Assembly (NCBI RefSeq): GCF_002434505.1
Contig: NZ_DJKE01000008.1
Coordinates: 1 to 64,000, forward strand
Length of the DNA: 64,000 nucleotides
Source: Brevundimonas sp. UBA6550
GTDB lineage: Bacteria > Pseudomonadota > Alphaproteobacteria > Caulobacterales > Caulobacteraceae
Direction: 5' to 3'
The notes under the pieces were generated by a model. It worked only from the letters and a program-made list of their open reading frames with translations, had not been told where the DNA came from and did not search any database. The position numbers and the translations under genes are program-made. Below, one piece after another: positions 1 through 8,243 of the stretch (its first letter is position 1; each line of letters begins with the position of its first letter).

Positions 1-9
1 GTCGAGTAA
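1..9 (+). CDS. Possible last two codons of an upstream gene
   Basis: The window opens with GTC GAG TAA, which could be the end (Val-Glu-stop) of a gene lying to the left. The strong terminator 47 bases later fits a gene ending here. A C-terminal Val-Glu would suit several proteins, including some alphaproteobacterial EF-Tu proteins, and tuf often sits upstream of rpsJ, but two codons identify nothing. The identity is a guess. Confidence 0.25.
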   Translation, partial: VE

Positions 10-55
10 TCGACGACACGATCCGGCCCTCGAGCCGAACAGAGTAGCGTACAGA

Positions 56-92
56 GCGGCCCCCGGAGCGATCCGGGGGCCGCTTTTGCTTT
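56..92 (+). terminator. Strong intrinsic terminator with GCGA tetraloop
   Basis: A perfect 12-bp stem (56-67 with 72-83) closes a GCGA (GNRA-type) loop and is followed by TTTTGCTTT. It should end the transcript entering from the left edge. The core GGAGCGATCC recurs in two other terminators of this window. Confidence 0.85.
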
Positions 93-183
93 GGGGCGAC
101 GAACACCCCAAGACCGTCACCTCCATGCCGTCACCAATCGGGCCGCGTTGCGTGGGAGGCGGCGCATAGCCCGTTCGGCGCCC

Positions 184-210
184 GATCCTCGGGTCGAGCC
201 CGAGGATGAC
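184..210. repeat. REP-like intergenic palindrome
   Basis: ATCCTCGGG (185-193) and CCCGAGGAT (199-207) form a 9-bp stem with a 5-base loop, and GAC follows. Palindromes of the form CCTCGGG...CCCGAGG next to GTCAT/ATGAC are common dispersed intergenic repeats in alphaproteobacteria. I noticed no second copy in this window, so repeat status rests on general knowledge. The rest of 93-303 shows nothing else. Confidence 0.45.
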
Positions 211-303
211 GGAGAGGTAGGGAAGGCGGGAGGCATAGCGCGGGTCCGCAACGGGTTGCGTGTTCAGGCGTTCGGGTGAACTGCCGAACAGCCAAGGTTC
301 CCG

Positions 304-1899
304 ATGCGTCTGATCCCCCTGCTTGCGTGCCTGATGGCGCTGACGGCCTGCGCCACCCATCCCGGCCGGGTCGATCATGTCCTGTTCGCCGGCGATGGGA
401 AGACGGTGCTGGCGTCCACCGAGGACGGGACCGTGCGCGGGGTCGAGGGGGATGGGACGCGGGCGTTTCTGGGCGTGCCCTTCGCCGCGCCGCCGGTGGG
501 CGACGGCCGCTGGCGGGCGCCGCAGCCTGTCGAGCCCTGGTCCGGCGTGCGCGATGCGACGCGGATCGGTTCGGACTGCACCCAGGCCATCGGGCGGCGC
601 GCCATTCTGGGCGGGGGCGGCGGGATTGTGGTGGGGTCCGAGGACTGTCTTTATCTGAACATCTACGCCCCGGCCGGGCAGCCGGAAGAGGCCCGGCCGG
701 TGATGGTCTATATCCCCGGCGGCGCCTTCACCGTGGGATCCGGCGCCAACTACGATCCGTCGAAGCTGGCCCGCGACCAGGGGCGGGTGGTGGTGACGAT
801 GAACTATCGGCTGGGCGCTTTGGGCTGGCTGGCCCATCCGGGGTTTCAGGCGACGGGGGAGGGGTTCGGCGGCAACTTCGGCCTGATGGACCAGCAGGCG
901 GCGCTGAAATGGGTGCATCGCAATATCGCGGCCTTCGGCGGCGATCCCGCCGACGTCACCCTGTTCGCCGAGAGCGCAGGGGCCTGGACGGCCTGCTACC
1001 TGATGGCGTCGCCGGGGTCGCAGGGGCTGTATCGGCGGGTCATCATGCAGAGCGGTGGATGCCTGGAGCCATCGTCCCTGGTCAGCGCACACGACGCCGC
1101 CCAGTCGGGACCGATGTTCGCCGAACGGCTGGGGTGCGACGGGCCGGATCAGGTCGCCTGCCTGAAGGCCCTGCCGGCGTGGCGGCTGTCGCGGGCGCCG
1201 TCTTTGAGGGCGGGGATCAACGGGCCGGGGTCGTGGGGGCCGGTGCATACCGATGCGACCGTGCCGGAAAGCCCGGCGGACGCGCTGCGCGACGGGCGGT
1301 TCACCCAGGTCCCGGTGCTGGTCGGCACCAATCTGGACGAGGGCCGGCTGTTCGCCAACGAGGTCAAGACGATGGATCGCTATCAGAAGGAGACGATCTG
1401 GATGTATGGCGACGAGGGCCAGCGGGTGCTGGACCGCTATCCGGTCGGTGAGGACGGGCCCGCCTACGCCATCGCCACGAACTTCACCGACCAGAGGTTC
1501 GCCTGTCCGTCACAGGCCCTGCGGCGGGTGTTGTCGGCCCATGTGCCGGTCTGGGGCTATGAGTTCGCGGATCGCCAGGCGCCGTTCGTGCTGCCGGACT
1601 GGATCGTCGGGCTGGACCTGGGGGCGTATCACGCCAGCGAGCTGGCCTATGTGTTCGGGACCAGCTGGGTGTTCGCGGATGTGAAGCGGTTCACCCCGCA
1701 ACAGAAGGCCTTGTCGGATCGGATGCAGCGTCTTTGGGCGACGTTCGGCACGCAAGCGTTCGCCGCCGAATGGCCCCGCGTCGAGGGTGCGGGGCCGGTG
1801 CGGGTGTTCGCGCCCGAAGGCGACCGGATGGACCACGACTTCTTCGACCGTCACCACTGCGCCTTCTGGGACGGAACGTCGTTCGGCGCGGTCCACTGA
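304..1899 (+). CDS. Carboxylesterase type B-like lipoprotein
   Basis: The 531-residue protein begins with a lipoprotein signal peptide (lipobox LTAC, Cys16) and has the alpha/beta-hydrolase layout of type B carboxylesterases. The family signature EDCLYLN is at about 113-119, the nucleophile elbow holds Ser224, the acid is probably Glu346 in GTNLDEG and the histidine is probably His443 in YHASE. Two positions deviate from the family: the elbow reads AESAG rather than GESAG, and the oxyanion-hole segment reads PGGAF rather than HGGGF. The ATG is preceded by AAGG at 6 bases. The substrate is unknown. It is probably anchored in the envelope facing the periplasm. It is convergent with the L,D-transpeptidase gene, 3 bases away. 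Confidence 0.85.
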   Translation: MRLIPLLACLMALTACATHPGRVDHVLFAGDGKTVLASTEDGTVRGVEGDGTRAFLGVPFAAPPVGDGRWRAPQPVEPWSGVRDATRIGSDCTQAIGRRAILGGGGGIVVGSEDCLYLNIYAPAGQPEEARPVMVYIPGGAFTVGSGANYDPSKLARDQGRVVVTMNYRLGALGWLAHPGFQATGEGFGGNFGLMDQQAALKWVHRNIAAFGGDPADVTLFAESAGAWTACYLMASPGSQGLYRRVIMQSGGCLEPSSLVSAHDAAQSGPMFAERLGCDGPDQVACLKALPAWRLSRAPSLRAGINGPGSWGPVHTDATVPESPADALRDGRFTQVPVLVGTNLDEGRLFANEVKTMDRYQKETIWMYGDEGQRVLDRYPVGEDGPAYAIATNFTDQRFACPSQALRRVLSAHVPVWGYEFADRQAPFVLPDWIVGLDLGAYHASELAYVFGTSWVFADVKRFTPQQKALSDRMQRLWATFGTQAFAAEWPRVEGAGPVRVFAPEGDRMDHDFFDRHHCAFWDGTSFGAVH

Positions 1900-1902
1900 C
1901 GC

Positions 1903-2946
1903 CTAGATGAAGCGCACGGTCACGCCGGGCTTGACCTTGTCGGCCAGGGTCCATGCGTCCCAGTTCGTCAGGCGGACGCAGCCGTGCGAGGCGGTCTTGC
2001 CGACCAGTTCCGGGTCGGGCGTGCCGTGGATGCCGTAGCTGGGCTTGTTCAGGTCGATCCAGACGACGCCGACCGGATTGTTGGGGCCGGGCTTGACCAC
2101 GACCTTTTCCTTGCCGTCGCCGTAGCTGAGCTTGGACGGGTCGTAGGTGTAGTCGGGATTGCGGGCCACGCCGTTGACCTTGACCGTGCCGGTCGGTGTG
2201 GGGTTGTCGCCGCTGCCGATGGTGGCGGGGAAGTAGGCGATCAGTTTGCCGTCGGCGTCGAAGGCGCGGACCGAACCCTCGGACTTGTCGACGTCGATAT
2301 GGTCGACATCGGCCGGCAGGGGCGTGTGATTGACGGCGGGAACCAGCAGCGACTGACCGACGCGGGTGAAGTCGGCGCCGGGGTTCATGGCGCGCAGCAG
2401 GGCCTCGGTGACGTGGAACCGCTCGGCCAGCGCCTCCACGACATTGGCATAGCCCATGTGATCCGCCTGGCCCTGAGCCGCCAGATCGGTGGGGACCGTG
2501 CCGAGATAGGGGCCGGCGATGTCCTGCTGGGTGATCTGATAGGTGGTGGTGATCGCGCCGGCGCCGGCCGCGCGCAGGCGGCCCATGACCTCGGCGTCCA
2601 GCTGGCCGTTGACCGGCAGGCCCTGCGCCTTCTGGAAGGCGGAAATGGCCTGCTTCATGTTGGAGCCGGCCAGGCCGTCGATAGCGCCGGGCGAAAAGCG
2701 CGCCCGTTCAAGAAGGACCTGGGCGTGGATCAGGGCGGGATCGGGCTGGGCCGGGGTTTGAGCCGGGGCCGCTCCCTCCTGCGGCGTCGGCTGGGTCGGC
2801 GGGGCATAGGCGGCGTTTTCGATGGCGTCACGCGACAGGGGGCCGGTCTGTCCGACCTGGGCGGCGGGGGCCTTGGCCTCCTGCTGGGGCGAACAGGCGG
2901 CGAGCGACAGGACGGCGAGGGCGGCAAGATAGGCGGGACGGTTCAT
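1903..2946 (-). CDS. L,D-transpeptidase (YkuD family) lipoprotein
   Basis: The 347-residue protein has a lipoprotein signal (LAAC, Cys18), a Pro/Ala-rich linker, a peptidoglycan-binding helical segment at about 70-115, a LysM-like stretch at about 170-205 and a C-terminal YkuD catalytic domain. The active-site signature HGT...SHGCVR is complete, with Cys323 as nucleophile. Family members form 3-3 peptidoglycan cross-links or attach proteins to peptidoglycan in the periplasm. It lies 37 bases downstream of the small 53-residue gene on the same strand and may share its transcript. Confidence 0.9.
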   Translation of the reverse strand: MNRPAYLAALAVLSLAACSPQQEAKAPAAQVGQTGPLSRDAIENAAYAPPTQPTPQEGAAPAQTPAQPDPALIHAQVLLERARFSPGAIDGLAGSNMKQAISAFQKAQGLPVNGQLDAEVMGRLRAAGAGAITTTYQITQQDIAGPYLGTVPTDLAAQGQADHMGYANVVEALAERFHVTEALLRAMNPGADFTRVGQSLLVPAVNHTPLPADVDHIDVDKSEGSVRAFDADGKLIAYFPATIGSGDNPTPTGTVKVNGVARNPDYTYDPSKLSYGDGKEKVVVKPGPNNPVGVVWIDLNKPSYGIHGTPDPELVGKTASHGCVRLTNWDAWTLADKVKPGVTVRFI

Positions 2947-2983
2947 CGAATGGCTTTCGGCAGGCGGGCGTAAAGGGGCGTGT

Positions 2984-3145
2984 TCAGTTCGGCTTGCCCG
3001 TGGCGGGATCGGTTTCGGTTTCGCCCGAGTTGGACGAGCCTTTGGACCCCTGGGGTTCGGTGGCGGGGCGAGGCGGCTGGCCGGGCTTGTCGGGGCGAAG
3101 GTTTTCGTTCTCGACTTTACGGTCGTCGGGGCGGCTGTCGGTCAT
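2984..3145 (-). CDS. Small hydrophilic protein, 53 residues
   Basis: A short reading frame begins at an ATG (3145) preceded by AGGGAG with 6-base spacing. A second ATG at 3151 directly abuts that ribosome-binding site and is less likely. The product is very hydrophilic, rich in Pro, Asp, Glu, Ser and Thr, with no cysteine, signal peptide or membrane segment, and looks disordered (start MTDSRPDDRKVENEN, end DPATGKPN). It sits just upstream of the L,D-transpeptidase on the same strand. I do not recognise a family. The ribosome-binding site and clean in-frame stop are the main support. Confidence 0.55.
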   Translation of the reverse strand: MTDSRPDDRKVENENLRPDKPGQPPRPATEPQGSKGSSNSGETETDPATGKPN

Positions 3146-3297
3146 GGTCATCTCCCTGGAAGGTCAGGAAACGCACGGGGCGGGCGACGGCTCCGTCAAC
3201 GCTTGTTCACCATGCCGATCAACCCTGCTGAAACGCGCGCCGTGCAAGGGTAGGCTGTGGAACGGACCTTGCGGCGCACGGTCCGACGAGGATGGGC

Positions 3298-4458
3298 ATG
3301 AGCGGAAACCTGCAGGTCGAGATCGTGGAGGCCGGTGCGCTGGATGGCGCCGCCGTGGCCCTGTGGCGCGCCTGGACGGCCGAGAACCCGGATCTGGCCA
3401 GCCCCTATTTCCGCTGGGACTATGCCGAGATCGCCAGCCGCGTCTGCCCCGGCGCGGCGATTGCGGTGTTTCGGCGCGACGGCCGGATCGTGGGCTTTTT
3501 TCCGCATCAGAGGCGCGGCGGGGCGGTGCAGCCGCTTGGGGCGCCGATGAACGACTATCACGGGGTGATCGCGCCGGTCGGGGAGACGATCGCGCTGGAG
3601 GATGTCGCGCGACTGCTGAAGGCGCGCAGTCTGAACGTGCCGGGCTGGATCGGCGCGGGCGAGGCGGGCCAGACGCGCCAGACCGTGCAGGCCGCCATGC
3701 CGGAAGAGGGCTATGACGCCTGGTACGCCGAGCGGCGCGCCACCTTCGGCAAATATTTCAAGGACAAGGAACGGGCGCGTCGCAGCCTGGAGGCCGAGCT
3801 GGGCCCGATCCGGGTCGAGCGGTGCTTGCGCGACCCGGCGCTGCTGGATCAGCTGATCGACCTGAAGGCGGCGCAGTATCGGCGGTCGGGCCTGCACGAC
3901 ATCTTCGGCTGCGGCTGGACGCGGGATCTGCTGCACGCCCTGATGACCGAGCGGCGGGCGGACTTCGGCGCCTCGATGGCGGCGATGCACGCGGGCGACA
4001 AGCTGGTGGCGGTGGAGTTTTCGCTGCACGCCGGGCGGCATTACCATTTCTGGTTCCCGGTCTATGAGCCGGGGCTGGCGCGGTGTTCGCCGGGCATACT
4101 GTTGAGCATGGACACGATGCGGCTGGCCTCGGCCGAGGGGTTCCGCGTGTTCGACTTCGGCTTCGAGGGCGAGCCCTACAAGAAGTATTTCGTCAACGCC
4201 CGCCAGACGGTGCGCGAGGCCGTGGTGCTGAAGCCGGGGCTGAGCCAGGCGCTGGGCGACATGGCCGTGGGCGCGCTGGCCCAGGTGGGCGAGCGGGGCG
4301 AGAAGGTGCGAACCTCGCTGCGCCGCCGCTGGGCCACCATCGAGGCGTGCGAGCCGACGTCGGCCGGACGGCTGAAAGGCACGGCGGTCGCGGCGCGTGC
4401 GATGGCGCAGAAACTGGCCGCCCGCAAGAAGACGCCCGCGCGCGTCGCCCATGCGTGA
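3298..4458 (+). CDS. CelD/BcsL-type GNAT acetyltransferase
   Basis: The protein of about 386 residues has the shape of the Acetyltransf_6 (CelD/FemAB-like) family: an N-terminal domain with PYFRWDYAEI, then a C-terminal GNAT-fold half with HAGRHYHFWFPVY and FDFGFEGEPYKKYF. Members transfer acyl or aminoacyl groups onto polysaccharide, peptidoglycan or small-molecule amines. The substrate here is not visible. The start at 3298 is chosen because GAGG lies 6 bases upstream; an ATG at 3292 is too close to it. The gene ends 13 bases before the JmjC-like cupin gene, so the two are probably co-transcribed and functionally linked. Confidence 0.8.
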   Translation: MSGNLQVEIVEAGALDGAAVALWRAWTAENPDLASPYFRWDYAEIASRVCPGAAIAVFRRDGRIVGFFPHQRRGGAVQPLGAPMNDYHGVIAPVGETIALEDVARLLKARSLNVPGWIGAGEAGQTRQTVQAAMPEEGYDAWYAERRATFGKYFKDKERARRSLEAELGPIRVERCLRDPALLDQLIDLKAAQYRRSGLHDIFGCGWTRDLLHALMTERRADFGASMAAMHAGDKLVAVEFSLHAGRHYHFWFPVYEPGLARCSPGILLSMDTMRLASAEGFRVFDFGFEGEPYKKYFVNARQTVREAVVLKPGLSQALGDMAVGALAQVGERGEKVRTSLRRRWATIEACEPTSAGRLKGTAVAARAMAQKLAARKKTPARVAHA

Positions 4459-4471
4459 AGGAGAGGCTGTC

Positions 4472-5386
4472 ATGACCGAACGCCGCACCCGCTATCCCGG
4501 CCCGATCGCCGAGGCCAGGGATCATCCGCATACGCTGGTGGCGCAGGGCTTCGCCGAGGATGCGGCCCTGGCGGCGGTGCTGGACCGCTATCCGGCCGAC
4601 TTGTTCGACATCAATCTGTACGACTTCGACGACGCGGGGCAGGTGTCGCTGCGCACCGGCGCGCGCGGGCGGCTGTCGGGAGAGGACCTGCTGGAGGCGA
4701 TCAAACAGGGCCGGCTGTGGGTCAATCTGCGCGGGGTGGAACGCGGCTGGCCCGAGCTATGGGCGGCGGCGATGAAGGATTTCGCGGCCATCCAGGCGAC
4801 CTATCCGGGGATGCGGGCCGTGCGGAACGCGGGGCAGTTGATCCTGTCGTCGCCCAAGGCGCGGGTGCCCTATCATTTCGACGCAGCCGGGGTGGTGCTG
4901 TTCCATCTGCGGGGGCACAAGCGGCTGTTCGTCTATCCGGGCGACGAGCGGCACCTGCCCGAGCGAAACATGGAACAGGTGGTGACGCGCCAGACGACCG
5001 AGGAACTGCCCTATACGCTGGCGTTCGAGGAGGACGCCCAGGTCATGGATCTGGAGCCGGGACGGGCGCTGACCTGGCCGCTGTATGCGCCGCACCGGGT
5101 GGAGAATCTGGATCGCTTCTGCGTCAGCCTGTCGATGGATTTCCAGACCTGGCCGTCGCGGTTCAGGAACGGAGCGCTGTTCACCAATGCGGTGATCCGC
5201 AGCCGGGGTGGACGGCCGCGTCAGACGGACGGGATGGCGACGCCGGAACTGGCTGCGCGTTGGGCGGCGTCGCTGGCGCTGAAGCGGGCCGGCGCGATGA
5301 AGAGCCGGATCGCCCATTTCGAACGCGATTTCGAACCGGAGGTCGGGGCGGCGGACGGGGCGGGAACGCTGAAGCCCGCAGGTTAA
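4472..5386 (+). CDS. JmjC-like cupin protein
   Basis: The 304-residue protein carries a cupin/JmjC-type core. YHFD supplies His135-x-Asp137, HRVEN supplies a distal His208, and a GHKRLFVYP segment follows the first pair, as in Fe(II)/2-oxoglutarate hydroxylases. Such enzymes hydroxylate proteins or small molecules; family relatives are often labelled 'transcription factor jumonji', and no substrate can be read here. The ATG at 4472 follows GGAGAGG at 5 bases; an earlier ATG at 4451 lacks this. It lies just behind the CelD-type acetyltransferase, suggesting one modification pathway. Confidence 0.75.
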   Translation: MTERRTRYPGPIAEARDHPHTLVAQGFAEDAALAAVLDRYPADLFDINLYDFDDAGQVSLRTGARGRLSGEDLLEAIKQGRLWVNLRGVERGWPELWAAAMKDFAAIQATYPGMRAVRNAGQLILSSPKARVPYHFDAAGVVLFHLRGHKRLFVYPGDERHLPERNMEQVVTRQTTEELPYTLAFEEDAQVMDLEPGRALTWPLYAPHRVENLDRFCVSLSMDFQTWPSRFRNGALFTNAVIRSRGGRPRQTDGMATPELAARWAASLALKRAGAMKSRIAHFERDFEPEVGAADGAGTLKPAG

Positions 5387-5469
5387 ATCGCGTTCATGAC
5401 CTGAAGTTAAAATGACTTCGCGGCGGGCGGCGCGCACCTTTCCTGCATAGACGGGAAGGGAACAGCCGA

Positions 5470-6363
5470 ATGAAGACCGCATTGATCGCCGCCGCCGCAG
5501 CCGCCGCCCTGACGGGGATGGCCGCCGCCCCCGCATCGGCCGCCGAGGTCCAGATCCGCAACGCCGTGGCGCGGGTCGTCGTGATCGTGGAGGACCGCCA
5601 GGACGTGGGGGTCGAGGTGACGCAAGGCGCCTCGGGCCTGCCGGCCGTCCAGGTGCGCCGCGAAGGGCGCGGCGTCCGCATCGACGGCGGCCTGGGCCGC
5701 AACGGCGGATTCTGGGCCAATGGCGGAAATCGCATCCGCGGCTGCAACGCCAGCCGCGCCGATCCGGCCCAGCCGGGCCGTGGCGCGACCGTCGAGGTCA
5801 GCAACCTGGGCCGCGTACGCCTGGAGGACGCGCCGATGATCGTGATCCGCACGCCGCGCGACGTGGATGTCAGCGCCGGCGGGGCGGTGTTCGGCTCGGT
5901 CGGACGCGGCGCGCGCTCGGTCGAACTGAACAGCGGCGGCTGCGGGGCGTGGAACGTGGCCAATGTCGACGGGCGGGTGTCGCTGGGCGTCGGCGGCTCG
6001 GGCTCGATCCGGGCGGGATCCTCGCGGGCGCTGGAAGGCAATGTGGGCGGGTCGGGCAGCATCTACGCCGGTCCCACCGGCGACCTGAAGGCGGCCGTGG
6101 GGGGATCGGGCAATGTCGAGGTGGCCAGCGCCGGCGGCGACGGCGACCTGTCCATCGGCGGTTCGGGCGGGATCACCGTGCGCCAGGGGCGGATGGACAA
6201 GCTGTCGGTGGCCATCGGCGGATCGGGCGACGTGAACTATGGCGGGGCGACCCGCGACCTGAGCGTGGCCATAGCCGGATCGGGCAATGTCCGCGTCGCC
6301 TCCGCCACGGGTTCGGTGTCGCGCACCGTGGTCGGGTCTGGTTCGCTGCAGATCGGGCGCTGA
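5470..6363 (+). CDS. Secreted GIN-domain (DUF2807) repeat protein
   Basis: The 297-residue protein has a Sec signal peptide (cleavage near ASAAE, about residue 25) and a C-terminal half with six evenly spaced Gly-Ser-Gly motifs (GSGSI, GSGSI, GSGNV, GSGGI, GSGDV, GSGNV and a final GSGSL). This matches the 'head GIN'/DUF2807 beta-solenoid domain. It should be periplasmic or surface-exposed. Function in the family is unclear; some members are annotated as adhesin-like. An AAGGGAA ribosome-binding site lies 7-8 bases before the ATG. It is followed by its own terminator. Confidence 0.8.
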   Translation: MKTALIAAAAAAALTGMAAAPASAAEVQIRNAVARVVVIVEDRQDVGVEVTQGASGLPAVQVRREGRGVRIDGGLGRNGGFWANGGNRIRGCNASRADPAQPGRGATVEVSNLGRVRLEDAPMIVIRTPRDVDVSAGGAVFGSVGRGARSVELNSGGCGAWNVANVDGRVSLGVGGSGSIRAGSSRALEGNVGGSGSIYAGPTGDLKAAVGGSGNVEVASAGGDGDLSIGGSGGITVRQGRMDKLSVAIGGSGDVNYGGATRDLSVAIAGSGNVRVASATGSVSRTVVGSGSLQIGR

Positions 6364-6390
6364 GGTCCGCCTCCTCGTCTGAAAGGCAAG

Positions 6391-6424
6391 GCCCCCGGTC
6401 GTGGAACCCCGGGGGTCTTTTCCC
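6391..6424 (+). terminator. Terminator of the DUF2807 gene
   Basis: CCCCCGG (from 6392) pairs with CCGGGGG (to 6415), followed by TCTTTTCCCTTT. It ends the forward transcript. Confidence 0.75.
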
Positions 6425-6436
6425 TTTCGCCCATGG

Positions 6437-6470
6437 AAAAAGCCCCGGCGGATCGCTCCGCCGGGGCTTC
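6437..6470 (-). terminator. Terminator of the outer-membrane protein gene
   Basis: AGCCCCGGCGGA and TCCGCCGGGGCT form a 12-bp stem around a TCGC loop (GCGA on the minus strand). AAAAA on its left reads as a U-tract on the minus strand. The core read on the minus strand is GGAGCGATCC, as in the terminators at 56-92 and 22965-22997. Confidence 0.8.
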
Positions 6471-6500
6471 TCTGTCTTCCGGCTCTGGCCGGCGGCTCGA

Positions 6501-7247
6501 TCAGAAGCCGCGGATGCCCGGCAGGCCCGCCAGGGTGCGGCCCAGGTTGGCGCCGGCGCGGTCCAGCGTCTGCAGCGCGCCGCCGAAGTTGTAGCGTGCG
6601 CCGATGACGAAGTTGTCGGAATCGACGTCCACATCGTTCAGCGAAACGCGCTGCCACGAGCCGAACAGGCTGATCGGGCTGTTGTCCAGCTGGTATTCGG
6701 CGCCGACGCCGTAGGCCCAGGCGTCGACCTTGCCGGCCACGTCGGTGTCGATGTTGTTGTACGACACGCCGGCGTTCAGGCGCAGCGACGGGTTGACGTA
6801 GTAGGCGTAGTCGCCGCCGAAGGTCCAGGCGTCAGCCCCGTCCAGATCGGTGTAGGCGACAACGCCGGTCAGGGTGGCGGAGGCCAGATACTTCTGCACT
6901 TCGCCGCCGACCGAGAAGTAGTTCTCGCCGCCCAGGTCCGAAACGCCCGCGAAGGCGCCGGCGCGCAGGTCCGAACCGAAGGTCTTGGTCAGGTGAGCGG
7001 CGGCTGCGCCGACGGTGTCGTCGCCCAGGTCGCTGTCCGAGTAGGCGACCGAACCGTTCAGGGTCACGGTCCATTCCGGGGCGACCTTCATGGCGGTGAC
7101 GCCGTCCAGGGTGGCGCCGTCGGTCTTGAAGCCCTCGGTGTCGGTGTGGGCGTAGCCCAGGCCGACCGAGCCGATGGCGTCTTGAGCGAAGGCCGGGGCG
7201 GCGAACAGGGTGGCGGCGGCGGCCGAGGCGAGGAGGATCGTCTTCAT
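6501..7247 (-). CDS. Outer-membrane beta-barrel protein
   Basis: The 248-residue protein has a signal peptide ending AFAQDA (cleavage near 21-22) followed by alternating amphipathic strands rich in Gly, Tyr and Asp (for example VGLGYAHTDTEGF and FVIGARYNFGGA), typical of a small porin-like barrel. The C-terminus extends about 25 residues beyond the last obvious strand and ends in Phe. No specific channel or ligand can be named. AAGGAC lies 8 bases before the ATG on the minus strand. It has its own bidirectional-looking terminator downstream. Confidence 0.75.
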   Translation of the reverse strand: MKTILLASAAAATLFAAPAFAQDAIGSVGLGYAHTDTEGFKTDGATLDGVTAMKVAPEWTVTLNGSVAYSDSDLGDDTVGAAAAHLTKTFGSDLRAGAFAGVSDLGGENYFSVGGEVQKYLASATLTGVVAYTDLDGADAWTFGGDYAYYVNPSLRLNAGVSYNNIDTDVAGKVDAWAYGVGAEYQLDNSPISLFGSWQRVSLNDVDVDSDNFVIGARYNFGGALQTLDRAGANLGRTLAGLPGIRGF

Positions 7248-7652
7248 TTTGTCTTGTCCTTAGCAGTCTGGCCCGGATGGGGGTCCGGGGAGGGGCGCCT
7301 GCTAACAGCATATGACCCAGGCGCAGCACTAAACCGCCGTTCGATAAGCCGCTGTCGCCAAACTGTTGCGCCACTGTCACGTGGTGCGGCAAGAATGTGT
7401 CGTCAACGCGGAGAACCGATGGCGAGCGGTTAACGCCCGCTAAGAATAGAGGCGCGGGCTCTGAACCGGCGAGGGGGGCAGGCAAGCGATTCCCGCTCCG
7501 CGCCGCTCGGCGAAATCCGTCTGGTCGTAGATTGATGGGAAGCGCCCTCTATATAAGGTGTGACTCCGGCAGGTCGCGCAGCGCCGATCTGGGGTTCGGT
7601 CGGACGCCCGCGAAGGCCTGACGAAATCCTGTCTGCGCCTTGGTTTCGCCGC

Positions 7653-7681
7653 TTGACGAAATCGGAATCGGTAGGCATAAG
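7653..7681 (+). promoter_or_regulatory. Sigma70-type promoter of the S10 operon
   Basis: TTGACG (7653-7658), a 17-base spacer and CATAAG (7676-7681) match housekeeping promoter consensus well. Transcription would start near 7688, giving an untranslated leader of about 230 bases before rpsJ. The same TTGACG and ATAAG elements appear before rpsM. Confidence 0.7.
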
Positions 7682-7705
7682 CCACCACTCTTGTTGGACC
7701 GGCTG

Positions 7706-7897
7706 TGCACTTCGGTGCAGACGCGGTTCGCAAGAACGACCTAAGTCACTGTTCTTTGCAGCTTCTTGGGACTTCAGCGGCCTTCGCGGGGAACTGCGTG
7801 GGCCGATCGTTTTTGCGGATTTGCGTATCCTGAGGGCCTAGCGCCCGAAGGCCTTCGGTCTTTGAAATGGTTCACAGGGACGCGGTCCTCCGACCGC
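7706..7897 (+). promoter_or_regulatory. Structured 5' leader of the S10 operon
   Basis: The leader contains TGCAC-TTCG-GTGCA (7706-7719, a UUCG-capped hairpin), a 14-base palindrome CCGAAGGCCTTCGG near 7846-7860 followed by TCTTT, and GCGGTC-CTCC-GACCGC (7882-7897) about 20 bases before the rpsJ ATG. Autogenous control of S10 operons by L4 is known in gammaproteobacteria; whether this leader plays such a role is inference. Confidence 0.4.
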
Positions 7898-7916
7898 ATT
7901 GGAAGTAAGCACCGAT

Positions 7917-8222
7917 ATGGATCAAAGCATCCGCATCAGGCTCAAGGCCTTTGATCATCGCGTCCTCGATTTCTCGACGCGCGAGATCGTCAATACAGCC
8001 AAGCGCACCGGCGCGACCGTTCGCGGTCCGATTCCGCTGCCGACCCTGATCGAAAAGTTCACCGTGAACCGCTCTCCGCACGTCGATAAGAAGTCGCGTG
8101 AGCAGTTTGAAATCCGCACGCACAAGCGCGTGCTCGACATCGTCGACCCCACCCCGCAGACCGTGGACGCGCTCATGAAGCTCGACCTGTCCGCCGGCGT
8201 GGACGTCGAGATCAAGATTTAA
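7917..8222 (+). CDS. rpsJ: Ribosomal protein S10
   Basis: The 101-residue protein, starting [18 protein letters not shown], has the near-invariant S10 sequence, including [17 protein letters not shown]. It is a 30S head protein and, in other bacteria, also the antitermination factor NusE. The ATG at 7917 is chosen over an upstream in-frame TTG because the family starts here; GGAAG lies 11 bases upstream. It is the first gene of the ribosomal protein superoperon. Confidence 0.98.
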   Translation: MDQSIRIRLKAFDHRVLDFSTREIVNTAKRTGATVRGPIPLPTLIEKFTVNRSPHVDKKSREQFEIRTHKRVLDIVDPTPQTVDALMKLDLSAGVDVEIKI

Positions 8223-8243
8223 AGTAGAAAGAGGCGGGATCCG

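Larger units (their letters stand above)
7248..7916. other. 669-base gene-free region before the S10 operon
   Basis: No convincing gene is seen on either strand; the short open frames here lack ribosome-binding sites and family-like sequence. The left part should hold the leftward promoter of the outer-membrane protein gene. The right part holds the S10 operon promoter (7653-7681) and its leader of about 230 bases. An AT-rich TATAAG at 7552-7557 has no properly spaced -35 element. Confidence 0.7.

Noticed and set aside
7532..7557. TTGATG and TATAAG as a second promoter before rpsJ
   Set aside because: The spacing is 14 bases, too short for a housekeeping promoter; the promoter at 7653-7681 fits better.
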